NCBI GenBank assembly: GCA_032718475.1
Contig: JAUCBJ010008095.1
Span: 19,421-83,420 of the forward strand
From: Nemertoderma westbladi
Taxonomy: Eukaryota > Xenacoelomorpha > Nemertodermatida > Nemertodermatidae
Direction: 5' to 3'
DNA: 64,000 nt
This document shows, piece after piece, positions 58,636-64,000 of the stretch (position 1 is the stretch's first letter; each line of letters opens with the position of its first letter). Made by a program: the position numbers and the translations under genes. The notes beneath the pieces are model-generated. The model was not told the origin of the DNA. It did no database searches and worked only from the letters and a program-made list of their open reading frames with translations.

Positions 58636-58704
58636 TGCTAGGGACTACTGGGACAGCTGGCTAGGGACTACTGGGACAGCTGGCTAGGGACTACTGGGAC
58701 AGCT
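58636..58704. repeat. 23-bp tandem repeat, three copies, upstream of SMU1
   Basis: GCTAGGGACTACTGGGACAG plus CTG repeated three times about 165 bp upstream of the SMU1 start codon, so within its probable promoter region. Each unit contains ACTACTGGGACAGCTGGC. Confidence 0.9.
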
Positions 58705-59880
58705 GGCTTGGCTACCCATGCGCTCTATCTTTAATCGGCTCGCTACATAGCATGTATGAGGCGCCGTTGGGCTCAATAAAATATTGCACATATTTTTTGT
58801 TTTTGTAATTGGTGCCACCACCATGAAATCCACAATTTGCTTGATGTGATGCGGCGTGCAATACTACAGTATGCCTCGGCTTGTCGACAAATTTGCACCG
58901 GAATTCTATCTCAGACAGCCCTGCACTCCACCATTCCTACTCCACAGCTAGCTGCTGCAGCTCAGGCAGGAGTTGTTATTTTACCATTGCTTTTAATTTC
59001 GCGACAAAATAATGTCAAAAAACTAAATATATCGAATACCACACATAGAATCGATCTGATATTTTGTAACGCGATTATGAACCACCAAAGCAATGTACTT
59101 GCAAAATTTTACCAAAATCGCCAGCCAGGAAGTGCCTGAACCTAGATAATTATCAGTCAGTCAGTCAGTGATATATAACCTGAGATTTTTACAGTAAGTA
59201 TCCTGCAGATTTTTACAGTAAGTATCCCGCTGTCGAGCGGGCTCCTAATAATGTATACAGTATTGTACCTCCTACATTGATAAATTCAAATTATCAATTT
59301 AAACTGCAGCATCAGTTGTACCACAAATAATAAGGCGATAATAATTAATAAATTATCAAAACTACAGAAATAACGAGAAACAATATTACCATCTCATAAC
59401 ATGGAGTACATTTATTTAAAAAAAATTGCGCCCAAATTTAAATATATCTAAGTTTAGTCCTGTGTATAACACAGTGAGTGATGAGTGGTGTTACTGTTAA
59501 CCCAACATTTATATAGTACAGTCTATCTAAGAATTCCGTGAAAATGATCCTGACCAATATTATACGCAGACAAGCATTCCTAACCCATTCACCACGCATG
59601 CTTGGAATTCGATGGATAAATCATTCCTGTTAATTAAATTCTTAGTATGCGCCACGCACTCCTGGCGCTTACCTGAAAAATATTCCCAGACAAGAATCAT
59701 TGGCGAATCTATCCCGCACCTCATGAAATGTACCAGAACGTCTGGCGAACATGTCGTTCGCCACACGAGCCTAGCACGCTTGTTGTTTACTGGGTGAGCT
59801 GTTAATGTAACTGTAATTAATGATGTAATATAATAGTTTTGTTCAGAAGTGGAAAAAATGAAAAAGCACATCAACGGGGG
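58705..59880. other. Spacer between SMU1 and the LINE fragment
   Basis: The open frames at 58837-59139 and 59560-59874 are unlike any family I know. A small duplication GATTTTTACAGTAAGTATCC occurs at 59185 and 59209. The SMU1 promoter should lie at its left end, on the minus strand. Confidence 0.4.
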
Positions 59881-59887
59881 TTGAACC

Positions 59888-59933
59888 AGCGCTATACGTA
59901 CGTTTCGGCCTATCAGGCCTTATCAGTAGCGCT
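59888..59933 (-). ncRNA. Hammerhead-ribozyme-like motif (probably degenerate)
   Basis: On the minus strand AGCGCTA is followed by CTGATAAG, a GC-rich hairpin (GGCC..GGCC), CGAAAC, a GTACGTA segment and TAGCGCT, which pairs with the first AGCGCTA. This is the order of a hammerhead: helix I strand, CUGANGA, helix II, GAAA, a very short helix III, cleavage site, helix I. The core has CTGATAA where CTGANGA is required, so one essential base is changed and activity is doubtful. The motif abuts the end of the LINE fragment at 59940. Confidence 0.45.
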
Positions 59934-59939
59934 AACCAG

Positions 59940-60866
59940 TGTGACTTCCAAATCCTCATCCCTTTCCCTTACGTATTCGAAGGTCCTCACCTGACTTCCG
60001 GATCCATGATCCCAGGTAACAGAAGTCGTCCACATGCTCAAGCATACCATCCTTTGAACTTACTGTAGGCACCCTATGCTCATCCGATAAGACCTGTCCT
60101 GGGAACTTTCAAAGTTAACTGTCAAAATGTTGGTCTTCTTGGGAGTTAACAAAAAAGACCAACACAAGAAGCATCCTGTTATAATGGGTTGAGGAGCCAA
60201 GCCGTTGGGCTCCATCTAGTGATTCTGAGAGTACTCCTAAGTCATCAGCAAGTCTAGATCAGTTAGGTACTTGGCTGGATTTCCTCGACTTCTGGAGCTA
60301 GTAGGTGGAGTTATCATCACCACATCATCATTATGATGATCTAAGGACATGCGTAGAACATAGTCAACCACAATAATGAACAAGAATGGTGCAAGTGTGT
60401 CCCTGGAGGACGCCCCATAACACTTCAAATGGTTCTGTGTCACCGTCAACAGTAGACACAAATGTAGTCGAACCATCGTATACTTATCTGATTGTTGCAA
60501 TAATTTCATCAGGAATCCCATATAATGAAAGTGTGCTGAACATACATGAGCGAGAGACTGAATCAAAGGCCTTGAAGAAGTCAACAAGGAAAATAGCCTG
60601 TTGTCTGTCTTTCTTTTTTGATAACTCTTCAATTATCTTTCTAATTGCCAAAATGGGCTCCATGGTCCCACGACCTTTGCGGAACCCATTATGATTTCCA
60701 CGGAGCAGTCTCTCAATGGGATCCCTAATGCGATTTAATAGAATTCTTTGCATAGCTTTGCAGCAATCGAGATAAATGAGATTCCCCGAAAAGAACCGTA
60801 GAGTGTTGAGTTGCCCTACTTGGGAACTGGCACCAACTAACAACTTATTCGTTTTCATTTTATTGT
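59940..60866 (-). pseudogene. LINE reverse transcriptase fragment, same family as 7660-10128
   Basis: A minus-strand copy of the part of the LINE corresponding to about 8690-9620. It is close in sequence but broken by frameshifts and deletions: NGFRKGRGTMEPILAIRK, FLVDFFKAFDSVS, GIPDEIIATIR, RDTLAPFLFIIVVDYVLRM and, near 59990, the GSWIRKSGEDLRIRKGKG region. The catalytic FADD stretch is damaged (TDLDLLMT). It lacks both ends. Confidence 0.9.
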
Positions 60867-61059
60867 TTGACTCTTGTCTGGTACATGTCGTTTATAATTT
60901 TTTAATCTATGGATAGTCTAATCTATGGATAGCTACTCACTTTTTGTTATGTATATGTCGGGAACTACCAAAGGCATTTAATATAGCGATATTCGTCTCC
61001 AAACTCATGATTAGAACGGGTAAAACGTTACATATTTTTTGAGGAATAATATAATTTTA

Positions 61060-61200
61060 GTACACCATGACCCATAATATAGTAGTATAAATTTTCTGAT
61101 GACACGGACCCCCCCCCCTCTCCCCATATTTTTCTAAATCTATATCATATTGCAATATATATTGTAATATATATTGCAATATATATTTGAAACACAACTA
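61060..61200. repeat. Terminal module of the G/C-run foldback family plus an AT palindrome
   Basis: TACACCATGACCCATAATATAGT, then GATGACACGGAC10 and CATATTTTTCTAAATCTA. Read on the other strand this matches 43960-44046. It is followed by TTGCAATATATATTGTAATATATATTGCAA (61148-61190), a self-complementary AT palindrome. Confidence 0.7.
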
Positions 61201-61759
61201 CTTAAAATCGCCGTCGATGTTAAATGGAGCATGAAGTTTCGAATTTGCCTTTAATTTGGCCGCTTTAATGAAAGTGTCTTTTGTGAAATTGCACCCTTCG
61301 TATCGTGGCTGAAAACTCGTTTTAGCAATAAGATTTGACATATGATTGCTGACATTTTTATGGTATCTTCAAAACTATTTCCGTACCGTTACTATAAATA
61401 GCCAATATATTTTTAGAAAACTCTATTCAGTTCCGAGCTATATGTAGTATGTACTAAAAAAACTACAATTTTTGCAGGTCAATTTATAGACCGAGGTTAA
61501 GTAAAAAAACTTGTGTGGTAAATGTTACATATTGCTTAGTATATTATAATAATGTAATTAGCAGGCACGAATAAATGAATAATAAATTACTAATAATAAA
61601 TCCATAATCTAATTAAACCGTGTGCTACAACTACCGTAGGCTAAACTGCACCCAATATATTATTTATACAAAATCACTGTCCTCTCAGAAAATATAATAA
61701 ATAAAACAATTAAATAACAACATATTTTATAAATTAATTCATTAAAGCCTTTTAATAAT
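61201..61759. other. 3' flank of SLC37
   Basis: AT-rich and no gene seen. It should contain the 3' untranslated region and poly(A) site of the SLC37 gene, but I could not place the signal. Confidence 0.4.
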
Positions 61760-63418
61760 TTACGATGGGAAATCGATATCTGAGTCAGAGAAGGAGGTAT
61801 TTACGTGCCGCCCTGTGTCTACGGACTGCCACACAGGGTCTTCTGATCGGGGTTGACACCCGGATTGTTTACCTTCCTTGTAAACAACCGGACTAAGACA
61901 AACAACGGTGAGAAACAACATGAACATAAAGAAATAGAAGACCCAATGCCAATCGAAATGTAACTGAATGAGGGGCACTAGGTACTGTCCGAAAGCCGCG
62001 CCTACCGAACCAGTGCCGTCCACGATTCCAGTGACGGTCGCTAGAGCGCGATGCGAACCCCGGATCATGGGATTCTGTCCGAGGTCGGCAGAGATCGCCG
62101 CCGAAATCAGGTTGGCCGGGCCGCCGATAAAGAAACCCGCCACGGCGAGAAGGAATGAGTTGATCGCTTTGTTTCGGGGGGAGTTAGTGTAGAGGAATAG
62201 TGAACCGAAACCCAAGGTTAGCATTGGGGCGACCACAATACCGCGTTGGTGTAGCCAATCAGAAAGGAGACCGCCGAGAATGCCGCCAACTATTCCGCCA
62301 ATGTCGTAGAAAGTTGATATATCGTCGGCGACAGAATCGTCCCATTTCAACGCGTTCGAAAGATAGAAAGGCAACCAGAAGAAGAATGCGTAGTTGACTA
62401 GTTTGAGACAAGCGTAAGCGAGGGAGTAAGTGATCACTCCGGGAAGAAGAACTGCTTGAGTAAAGGAGATAGCCTTTAGGTTATTAGGTTCACTTTTACC
62501 GTTGAGACTGGTAGGGTTGGGTAGTAGGGCGTCGGTTAGCAGACCGTCTTCTCTGTCTATCTGCACGTCCCGGTAGACGCTGCTACCGGCAGTAGGGGAA
62601 TCTGGCTCGGTGGCGAAAGGCATCGGGAGGCCTACGTCGGTGGGAGTGACAACTAAGCCGAAGAAAATTACAATAGACATGGCGAATAGTATGGAGGATG
62701 TTACAAGGAAGCCGTATTCGTAACCGTAATCCAGCAGCGCTGCTACTAGTAGGGCACCGAATACGTTACCAACCGAGGCGCAAGAGGACCAAACGCCGAG
62801 AACGAAACCACGGCTACCTTCCCCAAACCAGTTACCCATAACAGCGACTACGGTAGGCCAGCCTAAGGATTGTAACAGACCATTAACGCACCATATAGCT
62901 AAGTAGAAAGGTCGGGAGTAGAAGTGGGTCCATTCGGTTACTGAGCCGAATAAAAGTACTAGTATAGAAGATGCCGACATTCCAAAGGCTAGGATATATC
63001 GTTTATCGAGTCTGTCCGCGAAGAATCCGCTGAAGAATAACCCAAAAGCGTAACTGAAGAGGAATACAGCATCGAGAGTCCCTAGGAAGAGTTTGGAGGA
63101 ATCTTTCGTAGGGTAGAAGTTGTGTCCGTACCAGGTGGAATTTGGCCACACAGGGTGGCTGCCGTTAGCTGGCGAAGGGGTCCACGCATCAGCAACGTCG
63201 TCTTTTACGTTGCTGAAACACTTACGGGTCGCGTGGAAGGAAGCGTAGCAGATGAATGTTAGACAGAATACCGAGGCGTGGTGGTACGTCCAGGTTTGTT
63301 TTGGTTGAATGTCGCGTTCTCTCTTTGTTCGATGAGGTGAACGTACCGGTATACCGGTTGGTTCCATGGCAATTAAATCACAATTGTTTATCCCGGAATT
63401 AGTAAATGGAAAGTCCAT
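61760..63418 (-). CDS. SLC37-family sugar-phosphate/phosphate exchanger (SLC37A1/A2-like)
   Basis: 552 codons, intronless. A major-facilitator transporter with about 12 membrane spans. The N-terminal half has QTWTYHHASVFCLTFICYAS, the long lumenal loop with NGSHPVWPNST, LFLGTLDAVFLFSYAFGLF, and the MFS signature SGFFADRLDKRYILAFGM. The half ends in VVTPTDVGLP, usual for SLC37. The second half starts after a long cytosolic loop (VLLPGVITYSLAYACLKLVNY, GGIVGGILGGLLSDWLHQRG). SLC37A1 and A2 are ER proteins exchanging glucose 6-phosphate for phosphate. Length is close to human SLC37A1 (533). A second in-frame Met (MEPTGIPV, residue 18) could be the real start. It is the second complete single-exon housekeeping-type gene on this strand within 7 kb. 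Confidence 0.95.
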   Translation of the reverse strand: MDFPFTNSGINNCDLIAMEPTGIPVRSPHRTKRERDIQPKQTWTYHHASVFCLTFICYASFHATRKCFSNVKDDVADAWTPSPANGSHPVWPNSTWYGHNFYPTKDSSKLFLGTLDAVFLFSYAFGLFFSGFFADRLDKRYILAFGMSASSILVLLFGSVTEWTHFYSRPFYLAIWCVNGLLQSLGWPTVVAVMGNWFGEGSRGFVLGVWSSCASVGNVFGALLVAALLDYGYEYGFLVTSSILFAMSIVIFFGLVVTPTDVGLPMPFATEPDSPTAGSSVYRDVQIDREDGLLTDALLPNPTSLNGKSEPNNLKAISFTQAVLLPGVITYSLAYACLKLVNYAFFFWLPFYLSNALKWDDSVADDISTFYDIGGIVGGILGGLLSDWLHQRGIVVAPMLTLGFGSLFLYTNSPRNKAINSFLLAVAGFFIGGPANLISAAISADLGQNPMIRGSHRALATVTGIVDGTGSVGAAFGQYLVPLIQLHFDWHWVFYFFMFMLFLTVVCLSPVVYKEGKQSGCQPRSEDPVWQSVDTGRHVNTSFSDSDIDFPS

Positions 63419-63542
63419 ATATTCTTATTCCGATTCGGCAAAAGTCTTTACAGTACCGTAGGCTAGGCAGTAGGTACAGGGTACGGTCACCCACGGTGCA
63501 CGGTACGCGGTACCGGACCCGCGGACCGTATTATCAGAATAT

Positions 63543-63563
63543 GGGGGGGGGGGGGGGGGGGGG
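63543..63563. repeat. Run of 21 G
   Basis: Homopolymer about 125 bp upstream of the SLC37 start codon; on the transcribed strand it is poly-C in the promoter region. Confidence 0.97.
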
Positions 63564-64000
63564 TTAACAATGTGCAATGAACAACTGAACGGGAACGCCA
63601 GGACAGTAGGATTACATGTAGGCAGGTAGGGTAGGCTAGGTACACCTAGATCTGTAGATGTACCAGTAGCTGGCAGGCTGGCCTATTCATCTGCCCGTTG
63701 ATTCCCAAATAAATACTGAAATAGGCCCTAACTCTCGTTTATCTTTTTAGGTTCCTTTCAAATCCGCCTCTGTAACCTACTTCTTTATATCTTTACTAAC
63801 TCAGTAACCGCTAACCAACCCAGTCAAACAGTTGGGTAGGTAGGCAGTGGGCAGGCTTAGCCTCCAACTGTCCAATTACGAAATGTTAGGAAGGAATTAC
63901 TGTAGTTTAATCAAACGTCGTCATCAGTGATCAGCTGATGCTTAAACACGTTCGTGGGGCCTTCGCGCAGCACGAGGCCCAGTTATTAGATACAAATTAA
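63564..64000. other. Upstream region of SLC37, no further gene seen
   Basis: Contains TAGGCAGGTAGGGTAGGCTAGG-type simple sequence (63618-63640). It should include the SLC37 promoter; no promoter element could be assigned with confidence. Confidence 0.4.

Noticed and set aside
58837-59139. 100-codon plus-strand ORF upstream of SMU1
   Set aside because: No recognisable domain; probably chance in a non-coding spacer.

Overview
This is metazoan (invertebrate) nuclear DNA dominated by transposable elements. Two conserved animal genes are certain: an SMU1 splicing factor and an SLC37 sugar-phosphate exchanger, both uninterrupted single-exon ORFs on the minus strand at the right end. The rest is LTR and non-LTR retrotransposons, foldback/MITE-like inverted repeats, satellites and long G/C homopolymers. 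A BEL/Pao-, Gypsy-, LINE- and THAP-containing genome with animal-type genes fits a marine invertebrate; I cannot name the phylum.

Layout. Positions 1-36 are the first 12 codons of a minus-strand BEL/Pao polyprotein (BEL-3), with its LTR/leader at 37-2265. A 2-kb satellite of 38/40-bp monomers fills 2360-4396. From about 16985 down to 6948 on the minus strand lies a decayed second BEL/Pao element (BEL-2). It has the tail of pol (13818-16985), then a long broken gene called here locus A (13177-6948), which has a DEDD-type 3'-5' exonuclease-like region and three zinc knuckles. A 5'-truncated LINE with an open 812-codon ORF sits inside locus A, flanked by an exact 100-bp duplication. BEL-1, on the plus strand, spans about 16909-38175. 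It has a long 5' LTR/leader, a gag-pol frame (20277-28457) broken by one TAA, a nested young Gypsy element (29162-34528; LTRs of 253/254 bp, 5-bp target duplication CTAGT), then locus B (35438-36898), a second broken zinc-knuckle gene related to locus A, and finally a 1.2-kb copy of the LTR start.

From 38 to 56 kb the window holds a THAP-domain fragment, two large foldback elements, a 31-bp satellite, an intronless 769-codon type I membrane glycoprotein gene (44119-46428), what looks like exon 1 of a BACE-like aspartic protease (47815-47991, minus), LINE remnants of at least two families, MITE-like repeats and a G-rich 19-bp minisatellite. From 56.9 to 63.4 kb come SMU1, another LINE fragment with a hammerhead-ribozyme-like motif at its edge, and SLC37.

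The most interesting signal is that two divergent BEL/Pao elements in this window each carry, downstream of pol and in the same orientation, a member of the same unusual zinc-knuckle gene family. In one copy it is joined to a 3'-5' exonuclease-like domain. This occupies the place where some BEL/Pao elements carry an env-like gene, and I do not know of a description of it.
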